Translations under genes and position numbers: made by a program
Origin: Streptomyces sp. NBC_00878
GTDB lineage: Bacteria; Actinomycetota; Actinomycetes; Streptomycetales; Streptomycetaceae
Length of the DNA stretch: 64,000 nt
Direction: 5' to 3'
NCBI RefSeq assembly: GCF_026341515.1
Contig: NZ_JAPEOK010000001.1
Span: 8,742,001 to 8,806,000 of the forward strand
Notes under the pieces: generated by a model
Databases searched by the model: none
What the model was told of the DNA's origin: nothing
The model's input: the letters and a program-made list of their open reading frames with translations, nothing else
In this document: positions 24,053-33,045 of the stretch, piece by piece
Position numbering within the stretch: the first letter of the stretch is position 1
How the letters are laid out: each line of letters begins with the position of its first letter

Positions 24053-24781
24053 CTACGGCAAGCGCCGCGCCCGCCCGTGCTGGACCAACCCCTCCGCCAC
24101 CAACTCCGCGTTCGACACCGCCCGTTGACCGTCCGGCAGGTACAGCGTGTCCTCCAGGCCGATCCGCGTCGCGAGCCCGAGGCGTCCGGCGAGCCGGAGG
24201 ACGGGCCAGGTGCCGTCCTCCTCCCCGTGCAGTAGGACGGGGCGTCCGTGAGCCGTCCCCAGCGCGGCCAGTAGCTCCCGGGCCGTGTCCTCGGCCGAGG
24301 CGGGATCCGGGTCCGTCACCTCCGCCAGGACGCGCAGTACCCGCGGCCCGAGCGGGGACGCCGCGAACCGCGCGGCCCCGTCCGTGCCGGACCAGATGCC
24401 GGCCTCCACGGCCACACCCCGCTCCAGGAGCGCCGCGGCGACCCGCTCCGCCCCCGGCTCGTGCCAGTTGACCGAGGCGTGGTCGGGCAGGACCGTCCAC
24501 GCTCGGACACGCGCGACGCGGGCCGCGGGGTCGGGCTCGGCCCAGGCGCCGGTGGTCACGCCGACGGGGACCCCGACCTGTGCGCGTATCGCAAGCAACG
24601 TCGATGCAACCGCCTTCGGGGACAGTGTGTCTTCCCCACAGGGGGACTTGGAATGTACGTGAATGTCCGACGCCCCGACCGCGACGGCCTCCGCCGCGGA
24701 GTCGGCCATCGCCCCCGGCGACAACGGCACGAGCGCACCGTCGCCGGACCCACGGCCCCCGTTCACACAGACCTGCACCAT
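24053..24781 (-). CDS. BKACE-family beta-keto acid cleavage enzyme (DUF849)
   Basis: A 242-residue TIM-barrel protein of the BKACE family, which condenses a beta-keto acid with acetyl-CoA to give acetoacetate and a new acyl-CoA, zinc dependent. The family start VQVCVNGGRGSGDG, the zinc motif DIHVHSKSP and a late IGLEDTLYLPDG are present. It is shorter than typical members (about 270-310 residues). The start at 24781 has CGGGGGC upstream. It is divergent from the gene at 24856, with no clear operon partner. The substrate is unknown. Confidence 0.82.
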   Translation of the reverse strand: MVQVCVNGGRGSGDGALVPLSPGAMADSAAEAVAVGASDIHVHSKSPCGEDTLSPKAVASTLLAIRAQVGVPVGVTTGAWAEPDPAARVARVRAWTVLPDHASVNWHEPGAERVAAALLERGVAVEAGIWSGTDGAARFAASPLGPRVLRVLAEVTDPDPASAEDTARELLAALGTAHGRPVLLHGEEDGTWPVLRLAGRLGLATRIGLEDTLYLPDGQRAVSNAELVAEGLVQHGRARRLP

Positions 24782-24855
24782 GCCCCCGATGGTGCCACGT
24801 ACCACTGACAACACGACCCGGCCCGAGGCGGCCGGGAGCAGAGCGAGGAGTGTGG

Positions 24856-25377
24856 ATGAGCGTCGTCATCAGTTCGCTGAAGTGGGAAGCCGCGCGCTCG
24901 GGGGCGCAGAAGATCACGTACGACAAGGACGGCTACCACTTGGTGCGCTTCCCGTACGAGAAGGGCGAGGAGTCCTACGACCCCTGGAAGATGCACGACC
25001 CCGCGCACGGCGGCACCGCGGCGTCGAAGTTCCCCGACACCCGCTCAGGGCTGATCTGGCCCAGCCACGACGGCTGGGGGGTGCTGTCCGCGATGGTCTT
25101 CTGGGAGGCGGACGCCCGTGCCCTCGAATACCGGGCCCGCTTCGTCCGGGACCCCCTGGACATGACCTCGAAGAAATACGACTCGACGGCCACGACCGAC
25201 TCGACGATCACGCGGGGCGGGCAGTACCGCACCTTTGTCTGGCAGATGTTCGTCCACCCAGGGACCCCGCTCGGCCTGAAGATATCGGCGCGCGGCCTGA
25301 ACGACGCGAAGATCACCACACCGATCACCCTCGCCGAGTTCAAGCTCGCCATCCACACCGACATCAAGACGCCGTAG
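24856..25377 (+). CDS. Conserved protein of unknown function
   Basis: A 173-residue soluble protein without a signal peptide or membrane helix (MSVVISSLKWEAARSGAQKI ... LAEFKLAIHTDIKTP). It has several aromatic-rich segments (WPSHDGWGVLSAMVFWEADA, TFVWQMFVHPGTPLGLKI) and is probably beta-rich. GAGGAG lies upstream of ATG 24856. I do not recognise a family. The last five codons and the stop form the first unit of a 24-bp tandem repeat. Confidence 0.7.
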   Translation: MSVVISSLKWEAARSGAQKITYDKDGYHLVRFPYEKGEESYDPWKMHDPAHGGTAASKFPDTRSGLIWPSHDGWGVLSAMVFWEADARALEYRARFVRDPLDMTSKKYDSTATTDSTITRGGQYRTFVWQMFVHPGTPLGLKISARGLNDAKITTPITLAEFKLAIHTDIKTP

Positions 25378-25455
25378 TCCACCGGCATCAAGACGGCGTG
25401 GTCTACCGGCATCAAGGCGCCATGGTCGGCTGACATCAAGTCGCCGTGGTCACTC
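25360..25455 (+). repeat. 24-bp tandem repeat across the stop codon
   Basis: Four units (25360, 25384, 25408, 25432) of the form GRCATCAAGNCGCCGTGGTC plus four bases. In unit 1 the TGG codon is TAG and is the stop codon of the gene at 24856; in the other units it is TGG. Confidence 0.85.
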
Positions 25456-25494
25456 GCCCGGGGGTGCGGTTCCGTCGGCGCACCCCCGGCACGG

Positions 25495-26103
25495 TCAGCT
25501 GGCCACGGATGCCAATAGACGCCCTCTTCTGGCTTCTGCCAGGGCCTCGGGCGTGAGAACCGGCCGCGGCACCACGATTCCGCAGGCCGTGCAGACCGGG
25601 CCCGTGGAGGGTTCGTGGGCCAGGTCGTACTTCCAGGTGAGGTGCTCGCCCGAGCAGGCCGGGCAGACGGTGCCCGGCTCGCGCTCCAGGGCGGCGATCA
25701 GCCGGCGCAGCACCTCGGCCATCGGCTCATGGGGGTGGACCCGCGGGTCGTCGCACCAGGCGACCCCGAAACCGCCCCAGGTGAGCCGGTGCCAGTCGTC
25801 CACGCTGCCGGGGCTGCGCAGACCGTCGTGCTTCTCCTTCTTGCGGCGCTGGGCGAACTCGACCTCGTAGGCGAGCCATACGGAGCGCGCCTCCTCCAGC
25901 TCGTCCAGTGCGGCCACGAGCCGCGCTGGATCGGGGGACCGGTCCTCGGGGCCGAACCCGGCCCGCGAACACAGATGGTCCCAGGTCGCCCGGTGACCGT
26001 AAGGAGCGAACCTCTCAAGGCACTTGCGCAGTGAATAGCGCCGCAGTGCCAGATCGCTCCTCTGGTCGCGCACCTGTCTCGCCAGACTCCGAAAACCGGC
26101 CAT
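25495..26103 (-). CDS. Conserved zinc-ribbon protein of unknown function
   Basis: A 202-residue protein. The N-terminal half is helical and basic (FRSLARQVRDQRSDLALRRY). Two CxxC pairs near the C-terminus (CPACSGEHLTWKYDLAHEPS, then CTACGIVVPRPV) form a probable zinc ribbon. The ribosome site GGAGGTGCAGG precedes ATG 26103. No catalytic motif is visible. It is divergent from the acylase gene. Confidence 0.72.
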   Translation of the reverse strand: MAGFRSLARQVRDQRSDLALRRYSLRKCLERFAPYGHRATWDHLCSRAGFGPEDRSPDPARLVAALDELEEARSVWLAYEVEFAQRRKKEKHDGLRSPGSVDDWHRLTWGGFGVAWCDDPRVHPHEPMAEVLRRLIAALEREPGTVCPACSGEHLTWKYDLAHEPSTGPVCTACGIVVPRPVLTPEALAEARRGRLLASVAS

Positions 26104-26430
26104 CGCCCTGCACCTCCGTCACACCTGCACCTGTACTTCGGTCACTTCGGCGTCGTCGTAAGGACGTCGCCGAATAGACGTATCGACTCCCGATTCGGCT
26201 CCATCTGGTTTTCGGTGACCGCCACAAAAGCCGCCAACCGGACGGTCCGAGCTGTCCGCCAGACGGTTCTCGGCCGTCTACCGATCGCTTCTCGCCGTCG
26301 GCCTGTCGCGGCCGACGGCGCGTCGGGGATCCTCCGGCCCCTCCGACACCAAAAGGTGACGCATGTTCATCTTCAAAGCCGGGGATACCGGCGGTAACGT
26401 CCGGCCCACCCCCGTCGTGAGGAGTCAGCC
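26104..26430 (+). other. Intergenic control region of the acylase
   Basis: A 327-bp gap between divergent genes. It contains inverted sequences such as GTCGGC...GCCGAC and, at 26352-26363, AAAAGGTGACGC followed by ATG, a good ribosome site leading into a frame that overlaps the acylase in another register and shows no family resemblance. No RNA gene or clear operator was recognised. Confidence 0.4.
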
Positions 26431-29232
26431 ATGCCCCGGCGTACCCCACGCACCACCCTCGACAGACAGAGAACTCCCCGCAGATTCCCCAAGTTCCTCA
26501 GAGGCGCATCCATATGCGCGCTCATTGCCGGTCTTTTGTCTCCTCTTTCCCAGGCAGTCGCCGCCGAGCCGCCGGCCGTTACGGCGGCAGCGGCCGCGAA
26601 CGACTACTGCGGCGGCCGGTGTTCGGACATCCTCCCGGCGGGCCAGAACGGCAACGCGACCCTCGCCGAGGTCCTCCTGAACCAGGCCTTCGGCGTCCAG
26701 CCCGCGCACGCCGACGACCAGCTCGCGCCCTACGGCAACCTGGCATCGGGCTACCCCGCGCTCACCGACGCCAAGATCAACGACTTCTTCAAGGACTCCT
26801 CGTTCGGGGTCACCGCCGACCAGGTCGAGTCGACCCTGAACCCCGCCGGACGCACCGACGTCACGATCGTCCGCGACAAGAAGACCGGTGTGCCGCACAT
26901 CACGGGCACCACCCGCTACGGCACGGAGTTCGGCGCCGGGTACGCCGCCGCCCAGGACCGGCTGTGGCTCATGGACGTCTTCCGGCACGTCGGACGCGGC
27001 AAGCTCACCCCCTTCGCGGGCGGCGCCCCCTCCAACCAGGGCCTTGAGCAGGATTTCTGGCGCCACGCCCCGTACACCGAGGCCGATCTCCAAGCCCAGA
27101 TTGACAACGCTGTCAACAGCAACGGTGCCCGGGGCCAGCAGGCACTCGACGACGTCAAGGCCTACATCGCCGGCATCAACGCCTACATCGACGCCTCCGA
27201 CAGCGGCCGCTACTTCCCCGGCGAGTACGTCCTGACCGGCCACAAGGACTCGATCACCAACGCCGGGACCATCGAGCACTTCAAGGAGACCGACCTGGTC
27301 GCTCTGGCCTCCGTGATCGGCGCGCTCTTCGGCTCCGGGGGCGGCGGCGAGGTCAGCAACGCCATCTCCCTGCTCGCCGCCCAGTCCAAGTACGGAGTCG
27401 AGGAGGGCACCAAGGTCTGGGAGTCCTTCCGCGAGCGCAACGACCCCGAGGCCGTACTCACCATCCACAACGGCGAGAGCTTCCCGTACGCCGCCAAGCC
27501 GGACAACGCGCAGGGCCAGGCCCTGCCCGACGCGGGCACGGTGACCCAGGAACCCCTGGTCTACGACCGCACGGGCAGCGCGGCCACCGCCACGGCCACC
27601 AAGACGTCCGCCTCGGCGGCGGCGAGCGCCCTCAGCTCGGCGAAACGCGGCATGTCCAACGCCCTCGTGGTCAGCGGCAAGCACACCGCGAGCGGCAACC
27701 CGATCGCCGTCTTCGGACCCCAGACCGGCTACTTCGCGCCACAACTGCTCATGCTCCAGGAGATCCAGGGCCCCGGCCTCAGTGCCCGCGGCGCCTCCTT
27801 CGCGGGCCTGGGCATGTACGTCCAGCTCGGCCGCGGCCAGGACTACGCGTGGAGCGCGACGACCTCCGGCCAGGACATCATCGACTCCTACGCGGTCGAG
27901 CTGTGCCAGGACGACACCCACTACCTCTACCGCGGCACCTGCACGGCCATGGAGAAGATCGAGCAGACCAACGCCTGGAAGCCCACCACCGCCGACGGCA
28001 CCGCGGCCGGCTCGTACCGCATGCAGGTGTGGCGCACCAAGTACGGCCCGGTGACGCACCGCGCCACGGTCAACGGCAAGAAGGTCGCGTACACCACGCT
28101 GCGCTCCTCCTTCATGCACGAGGCCGACTCGATCATCGGCTTCCAGATGCTCAACGACCCGGACTACGTGAAGAGCCCGCAGACCTTCCAGAGCGCGGTG
28201 CAGCACATCAACTACACCTTCAACTGGTTCTACGCCGACTCGCAGCACACCGCCTACTACAACAGCGGCGACAACCCGGTCCGCGCCACCGGTGTCGACG
28301 CCGAGTTCCCGGTCTGGGCGCAGCCCGCGTACGAGTGGAAGAACTGGACGCCGACGACGAATACCGCCGACTACACCCCGGCGTCCGCCCACCCCAACTC
28401 CATCGACCAGGACTACTACATCTCCTGGAACAACAAACAGGCCAAGGACTACACCACGGCCTCCTGGGGCGACGGCTCCGTCCACCGCGGCAACCTCCTG
28501 GACGACCGGGTGAAGAAACTGGTCGCCGCGGGCGGGGTGACCAGGGCCTCGCTCACCAAGGCGATGGCCGACGCGGCGCTGGCCGATCTGCGGGCCGAGG
28601 ACGTGCTGCCGAAACTGTTGAAGGTCGTCAACAGCTCGCCGGTCACCGACACGACGGCCGCGGCGGCCGTGACGAAGCTGTCCGACTGGGTGACGGCGGG
28701 CGCCAAACGCAAGGAGACCTCGGCCGGTTCCAAGGCCTACGCCAACGCCGAGGCGGTCCGCCTCCTCGACGCCTGGTGGCCCCTGCTGGTGAAGGGCGAG
28801 TTCGAACCCGGCCTCGGCAGTGACCTCTACACCGCCATGACGAGCAACCTCCCGGTGGACGAGGCCCCGTCGGCCGGACACGGGCCCACCGGCTCGCACG
28901 CCGGAAGCTCCTTCCAGTACGGCTGGTGGAGCTACGTCCACAAGGACATCCGGGCGGTGCTCGGCGAGTCCGTGCAGGGCGGCCTCGCCAAGTCGTACTG
29001 CGGCGGCGGCAGCCTGAGCGCCTGCCGGGACATCCTGATCAGTACGCTCAAGGAGGCGGCCGGAAAGACGGCGGCCCAGGTCTTTCCGGGCGACGACCTC
29101 TGCTCGGCGGGCGACCAGTGGTGCGCCGACTCGGTCAACCAGCGCACGCTGGGCGGCATCAAGCACAACAAGATCAGCTGGCAGAACCGGCCGACCTACC
29201 AGCAGGTCGTGGAGTTCGCCTCGCACCGCTGA
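26431..29232 (+). CDS. Secreted penicillin acylase-family Ntn hydrolase
   Basis: A 933-residue precursor with a signal peptide (basic start, then ASICALIAGLLSPLSQAVAA). It has the penicillin/acyl-homoserine-lactone acylase layout: alpha chain with DVTIVRDKKTGVPHITG and GAGYAAAQDRLWLMDV, spacer, and beta chain beginning at Ser409 in KRGMSNALVVSGKHTASGNP, where autocleavage exposes the nucleophilic Ser. Later motifs are IAVFGPQTGYF, GRGQDYAWSATTSGQDIID and the Asn-rich C-terminus. It is likely exported and hydrolyses amide bonds of acylated compounds such as N-acyl-homoserine lactones, lipopeptides or beta-lactams. GAGGAG precedes ATG 26431. Convergent with the hydrolase gene. Confidence 0.93.
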   Translation: MPRRTPRTTLDRQRTPRRFPKFLRGASICALIAGLLSPLSQAVAAEPPAVTAAAAANDYCGGRCSDILPAGQNGNATLAEVLLNQAFGVQPAHADDQLAPYGNLASGYPALTDAKINDFFKDSSFGVTADQVESTLNPAGRTDVTIVRDKKTGVPHITGTTRYGTEFGAGYAAAQDRLWLMDVFRHVGRGKLTPFAGGAPSNQGLEQDFWRHAPYTEADLQAQIDNAVNSNGARGQQALDDVKAYIAGINAYIDASDSGRYFPGEYVLTGHKDSITNAGTIEHFKETDLVALASVIGALFGSGGGGEVSNAISLLAAQSKYGVEEGTKVWESFRERNDPEAVLTIHNGESFPYAAKPDNAQGQALPDAGTVTQEPLVYDRTGSAATATATKTSASAAASALSSAKRGMSNALVVSGKHTASGNPIAVFGPQTGYFAPQLLMLQEIQGPGLSARGASFAGLGMYVQLGRGQDYAWSATTSGQDIIDSYAVELCQDDTHYLYRGTCTAMEKIEQTNAWKPTTADGTAAGSYRMQVWRTKYGPVTHRATVNGKKVAYTTLRSSFMHEADSIIGFQMLNDPDYVKSPQTFQSAVQHINYTFNWFYADSQHTAYYNSGDNPVRATGVDAEFPVWAQPAYEWKNWTPTTNTADYTPASAHPNSIDQDYYISWNNKQAKDYTTASWGDGSVHRGNLLDDRVKKLVAAGGVTRASLTKAMADAALADLRAEDVLPKLLKVVNSSPVTDTTAAAAVTKLSDWVTAGAKRKETSAGSKAYANAEAVRLLDAWWPLLVKGEFEPGLGSDLYTAMTSNLPVDEAPSAGHGPTGSHAGSSFQYGWWSYVHKDIRAVLGESVQGGLAKSYCGGGSLSACRDILISTLKEAAGKTAAQVFPGDDLCSAGDQWCADSVNQRTLGGIKHNKISWQNRPTYQQVVEFASHR

Positions 29233-29293
29233 CAGCACACATCAGTTGACAACAGGCACCAGCAGCAAGCAGTAGGAAGCAGCAGGCGGCGGG

Positions 29294-30649
29294 TCAGCGA
29301 ATGCGGCCCGCCGCCAGCACCACCTGGGCCAACTCCCGGTGACAGATGTCGCTGTGGGCCCCCGACGGGGGTCCGCCGCGCTTCACCACCGCCGCCGCGT
29401 CGATGTTCACACAGCCCGACACCGGCAGCTCCGCGCGCAGCGCGTCGGCGAGCTTGAACGCCTTCGTACCCGCCACCGCCTGCACACCGTCGTGTCCCAA
29501 CGCCCCCCACTTGCCGCCGAGAAGGCGGGGAAGCCTCAGATCGGCGGCGGAGTTGCTGTCACCCGCCATCCGGGAGGCCAGCGGGTAGACCGTGCCGAGC
29601 GCCGCGTCGAAGCGCGAGAAGCAGCAGACCAACGGGCCGTCGACACGGTCCTGTTGACCGTGCAGAACACCCTTGCCCCGCGCGTCGTGCGGCAGCCGTG
29701 CCGCGAACGCGTAGTGGGAGAAGGCGGCTTGAAGCAGCGTCACGGACTTCACGTTCCGTACGCCCTTGGGCAGCCCGCGCAGCGCGAACGACACCAGACG
29801 CCCGCCGAAACTGTGCCCCACGAGATGCACCCGCAGCCCCGGTGCCGTCTGCGCGAGCCGCCCGACGACCGGCCCGAGCCCGCGCTCACCGACCGCGCCA
29901 GCGCGCCGCTTCATCGCGAAGTACGTTGCCTGGCGCAGCAGTTCATGCGCTCCGTCCCAGACCTGGACGCGGGGAAGCCCGAACGAGGCCTGGACTCCCT
30001 CGCCGTCACCGCCGTCACCGCCGTCACCGTCCCGGCCGTCGGCTCCGGCCCGGACCTCCGCCAGTGCCCGCGCGAACGCGCGGCTCATCTCCACGGTGTC
30101 CCCGAGGAGCATCTCCGGGTCGCCCTGCGCCCCCGACTCCGTCAGCGTGTCCGCGGCGAACGTGGCCCCCGGCGCCTCCGGCCGCAGCTCGACGAGCAGC
30201 CGTACGAGCCGCCCGTACTCCACCAACGCGGCCTCGCCGTCCGGCTGTTGGTCGAGCATCCGGGCGATCTGGTCGACCAGCGTGGCCCGGCCGGGGAATA
30301 CGTCCAGCAGTCCGCCGCGCGTGCCCTCGTCCAGTACCGGACCCGCGGCAACCGCCCTCCCGAAGTCGGGGATCGGCTCGTCCGAGAACCGCATCGACGG
30401 CCACACCACGCCCACGTATCCGAGCCGGGCGTTCGGTACGAGCCGGGGGAACGGTTCGAAGAACCGGCTGTAGAGCTGTGCCGCCCCCGACCGGTCGTTG
30501 TTCCAGCCGTGCGAGAACACGATCAGATCCTTGACGCCCCGCTCGGACGCCTCCTTCAGCAGCCGGTCGCGCTGCTTGCCGTTCACATCCCCGTCCGCGT
30601 CGAACGTCAGCTCCCAGTAGGGAGTCACACTCATTGCCGGCTCCGCCAT
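29294..30649 (-). CDS. Alpha/beta hydrolase-fold protein
   Basis: A 451-residue protein. Early segment DLIVFSHGWNNDRSGAAQLY suggests an oxyanion region, and the nucleophile elbow is VHLVGHSFGGRLVSFAL (GHSFG, about residue 280). There is a Gly/Asp-rich insert (DGRDGDGGDGGDGEG) before it. The C-terminal part includes a possible catalytic Asp/His region (HSDICHRELAQVV). No signal peptide, so cytoplasmic. Start 30649 has GGAGG 8 bp upstream; ATG 30634 (MSVTPYW) is a plausible alternative. Substrate unknown; lipase-like serine hydrolases are the nearest class. Confidence 0.8.
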   Translation of the reverse strand: MAEPAMSVTPYWELTFDADGDVNGKQRDRLLKEASERGVKDLIVFSHGWNNDRSGAAQLYSRFFEPFPRLVPNARLGYVGVVWPSMRFSDEPIPDFGRAVAAGPVLDEGTRGGLLDVFPGRATLVDQIARMLDQQPDGEAALVEYGRLVRLLVELRPEAPGATFAADTLTESGAQGDPEMLLGDTVEMSRAFARALAEVRAGADGRDGDGGDGGDGEGVQASFGLPRVQVWDGAHELLRQATYFAMKRRAGAVGERGLGPVVGRLAQTAPGLRVHLVGHSFGGRLVSFALRGLPKGVRNVKSVTLLQAAFSHYAFAARLPHDARGKGVLHGQQDRVDGPLVCCFSRFDAALGTVYPLASRMAGDSNSAADLRLPRLLGGKWGALGHDGVQAVAGTKAFKLADALRAELPVSGCVNIDAAAVVKRGGPPSGAHSDICHRELAQVVLAAGRIR

Positions 30650-30784
30650 GACGAGCCTCCTTCGGTCCCCGCAACTCGCGCATGTTGCGCGCATCGTCCC
30701 GCCGACAGGGGCAGTTGGCCATACGTCACGGCCGGTACGACCAGCCCGAATTCACGTCCCAGGGTCATGTCCCGACGTCATGTC

Positions 30785-32047
30785 TCAGCGATAGAGGAGG
30801 TACTTCCCGCGCAGCTGCCGGAAGGCCACCAGCTCACCCTGCCAGCCTGCCACGACCTCGTCGGCACTCGCGCCCGCGTCGATCATCGTGCGCACCCGCG
30901 TGGAGCCCGTGAGCTTGTCGATCCAGTTGTCGGGGCGCCAAGTGAAGCCGCTCCAGACCTTCTTGGCGGTCACCAACAGCGCGATTCCGGTGCGTACGGG
31001 ATCGTACGCGGCCCGGTCGTGGACATGGATCTGCACGCCGCCGACGGTCTTGCCCTGGAACTTCGAGAAGGTGGGCGCGAAGTAGGCCTCCCTGAAGTGC
31101 ACGCCGGGCAGCCCGAGTTGCGCCACCTCGGCGGCCCACCGCCGGTCGATGCCCTCCGCGCCGAGCAGCTCGAACGGGCGGGTCGTACCGCGCCCCTCCG
31201 ACAGGTTCGTCCCCTCGAAGAGACACGTCCCCGAGTACACGAGCGCGGTGTCGGGCGTCGGCATGTTCGGACTCGGCGGCACCCAGGGAAGACCGGAGGC
31301 GTCGTAGAAGTCCGACCGCTTCCACCCCGACATCAGCACGGTGTCCAGCGGCACCGGCGCCGCGAGGAACTCCTTGTTGAACAGCCGCGCCAGCTCCGCC
31401 ACCGTCATCCCGTGCGCCTGCGCGATCGGCTCCCGGCCCACGAAGGTCGCGAACTCCTTGTGCAGCACGGGTCCCTGGGCACTCCGGCCGGTCACCGGGT
31501 TCGGCCGGTCGAGCACCACGAACCGCTTGCCCGCGAGCCGGGCCGCCTCCATGCAGTCGTACAGCGTCCAGATGTACGTGTAGAAGCGGGCGCCCACGTC
31601 CTGGATGTCGAAGACGACGGTGTCCACGCCGGAGGCGGTGAAGATGTCGGCCAGTGGCTGCCCGCTCTTCAGGTACGTGTCGTAGACCGGGAGGCCGGTC
31701 GCCGGGTCGTCGTGGCGGCCCTCGGATCCGCCGGCCTGGGCGGTGCCCCGGAAGCCGTGCTCGGGGCCGAAGACGGCCACGAGGTTCACGCGGTCGTCCG
31801 CGTGCATGACGTCGACGATGTGGCGGGCGTCTCGGGTGATGCCGGTGGGGTTGGTGACGATGCCGACGCGTTCCGCTCGGAGCAGGGTGTAGCCGTCTGC
31901 CGCCAGGCGGTCGAAACCGGTCCGCAGGCGGCGGGCGCCCTTCGGTTCCTGGGCGGCCGTGGCCGTGGCTGTGGAGGGTGGGCCCGCCGAGAACGCCGCC
32001 GCGGCGGTTGTGGCGGCGAGGAGACTCCGTCTGGACAGGCGGCGCAT
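30785..32047 (-). CDS. Tat-exported exo-beta-N-acetylmuramidase, NamZ type (DUF1343/GH171)
   Basis: A 420-residue protein with a twin-arginine signal (RRLSRRSLLAATTAAAAFSA). The mature part matches DUF1343: RVGIVTNPTGITRDARHIVD, AVFGPEHGFRGTAQAGG, VDTVVFDIQDVGARFYTYIW, VLDRPNPVTG and SEGRGTTRPFELLGAEGI. Family members such as NamZ of Bacillus remove N-acetylmuramic acid from the non-reducing ends of peptidoglycan fragments, so this is probably a cell-wall recycling or scavenging enzyme outside the membrane. GGAGG precedes ATG 32047 by 8 bp. It is the only muramic acid gene nearby. Confidence 0.9.
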   Translation of the reverse strand: MRRLSRRSLLAATTAAAAFSAGPPSTATATAAQEPKGARRLRTGFDRLAADGYTLLRAERVGIVTNPTGITRDARHIVDVMHADDRVNLVAVFGPEHGFRGTAQAGGSEGRHDDPATGLPVYDTYLKSGQPLADIFTASGVDTVVFDIQDVGARFYTYIWTLYDCMEAARLAGKRFVVLDRPNPVTGRSAQGPVLHKEFATFVGREPIAQAHGMTVAELARLFNKEFLAAPVPLDTVLMSGWKRSDFYDASGLPWVPPSPNMPTPDTALVYSGTCLFEGTNLSEGRGTTRPFELLGAEGIDRRWAAEVAQLGLPGVHFREAYFAPTFSKFQGKTVGGVQIHVHDRAAYDPVRTGIALLVTAKKVWSGFTWRPDNWIDKLTGSTRVRTMIDAGASADEVVAGWQGELVAFRQLRGKYLLYR

Positions 32048-32130
32048 GGGACGACCTCCGTGGTTTGCGGAAGGCTGGCAGGAGCACGCTAAGCGCTGCC
32101 GCCTGTTGTTCGTAAGCTGCGGGTCGAGTG

Positions 32131-32197
32131 TGGCTTGTCGCGCCCACGCGGCGGAGCCGCATATCGATGCAGCCCCGCGCCCCTATAGGGGCGCGCC
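32131..32197. repeat. Dispersed intergenic repeat
   Basis: Contains TGTCGCGCCCACGCGGCGGA, then GCCGC and CAGCCCCGCGCCCCTATAGGG, close to the element at 52241-52302. Common in Streptomyces intergenic regions, with CCCCTATAGGGGCG able to form a hairpin. Confidence 0.6.
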
Positions 32198-32212
32198 TGA
32201 CCTTCCCTCTCT

Positions 32213-32230
32213 ACATACCGACTGGTTAGT
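32213..32230 (+). promoter_or_regulatory. Operator candidate upstream of the SDR/ligase operon
   Basis: ACATACCGACTGGTTAGT, 51 bp before the SDR start. The reverse complement of 32213-32226 matches 12 of 14 bases with ACCGGTCGGTATGC at 37770-37783. A core of the form ACYGACYRGT is shared with 37770 and 41257. A TetR regulator (34781) lies in this cluster. Confidence 0.45.
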
Positions 32231-32280
32231 CTGGCGTGTCGAGCGGAGCCGAGATCTCGTCGTGTCGAAGGAGACCGAAC

Positions 32281-33045
32281 GTGGAAGCCGTGCAGGGTGC
32301 CGGAGTGGTTGTCACCGGAGCCGGAGGGGGCATCGGAGCCGCGCTCGCGCGGCGGTTCGCCGCCGAGGGGGCCCGGGTCGTGGTCAATGACCTGGATGGC
32401 GCGAAGGCGAAGGCTGTCGCCGACGAGATCGGCGGGATCGCGGTGCCGGGAGACGCCTCCGCGATGGTGGGTGAGGCCCGGGACGCGCTCGGCGGGAGCG
32501 TCGATGTCTACTGCGCCAACGCGGGGCTCGCCTCCGGCGGGTCGGAAGCGGCGCCCGAAGAGGTCTGGGGACTGGCCTGGGACGTGAACGTGATGGCGCA
32601 CGTCCGCGCGGCCCACGCGCTGCTCCCCGCCTGGCTGGAGCGCGGCAGCGGCCGTTTCGTCTCCACGGTCTCGGCGGCCGGACTGCTCACGATGGTCGGC
32701 GCGGCCCCGTACAGCGTCACCAAGCACGGCGCGTACGCCTTCGCCGAGTGGCTCTCCCTCACGTACCGTCATCGCGGTCTGAAGGTCCACGCGATCTGTC
32801 CGCAGGGCGTCCGCACCGACATGCTCGCGAGCACCGGCAGCGCGGGCGACCTCGTGCTCCAGCCCACCGCCATCGAGCCCGAGGACGTCGCGGACGCCCT
32901 CTTCGCCGGGATCGAGGCGGACCGCTTCCTGATCCTGCCGCACCCCGAGGTCGCCGACTACTACCAGGCGCGCGCCACCGACCCCGACCGCTGGCTGACG
33001 AGCATGAACCACATCCAGCAGAAGTGGGAGGCGAACGGCCGGTGA
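32281..33045 (+). CDS. Short-chain dehydrogenase/reductase
   Basis: A 254-residue NAD(P)-dependent dehydrogenase. TGAGGGIGAALARRF binds the cofactor, NAG is in CANAGLAS, Ser in VSTVSAAGLL and the YxxxK pair in YSVTKHGAYAFAEW. GTG 32281 has AAGGAGA 8 bp upstream. The stop overlaps the start of the acyl-CoA ligase (GTGA), so the two are co-translated; it probably oxidises or reduces a hydroxyl/keto group of the substrate activated by the ligase. Confidence 0.92.
   Translation: MEAVQGAGVVVTGAGGGIGAALARRFAAEGARVVVNDLDGAKAKAVADEIGGIAVPGDASAMVGEARDALGGSVDVYCANAGLASGGSEAAPEEVWGLAWDVNVMAHVRAAHALLPAWLERGSGRFVSTVSAAGLLTMVGAAPYSVTKHGAYAFAEWLSLTYRHRGLKVHAICPQGVRTDMLASTGSAGDLVLQPTAIEPEDVADALFAGIEADRFLILPHPEVADYYQARATDPDRWLTSMNHIQQKWEANGR

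Noticed and set aside
26363..26680. Open frame from 26363 with a very good ribosome site (AAAAGGTGACGC before ATG)
   Set aside because: It overlaps the acylase gene in another frame, has Pro/Arg/Ser-rich text without family resemblance, and the acylase has its own start and signal peptide.
26425..29238. A 937-codon minus-strand frame over the acylase gene
   Set aside because: Mirror frame of the acylase; high-GC codon bias opens antisense frames and no family is visible.
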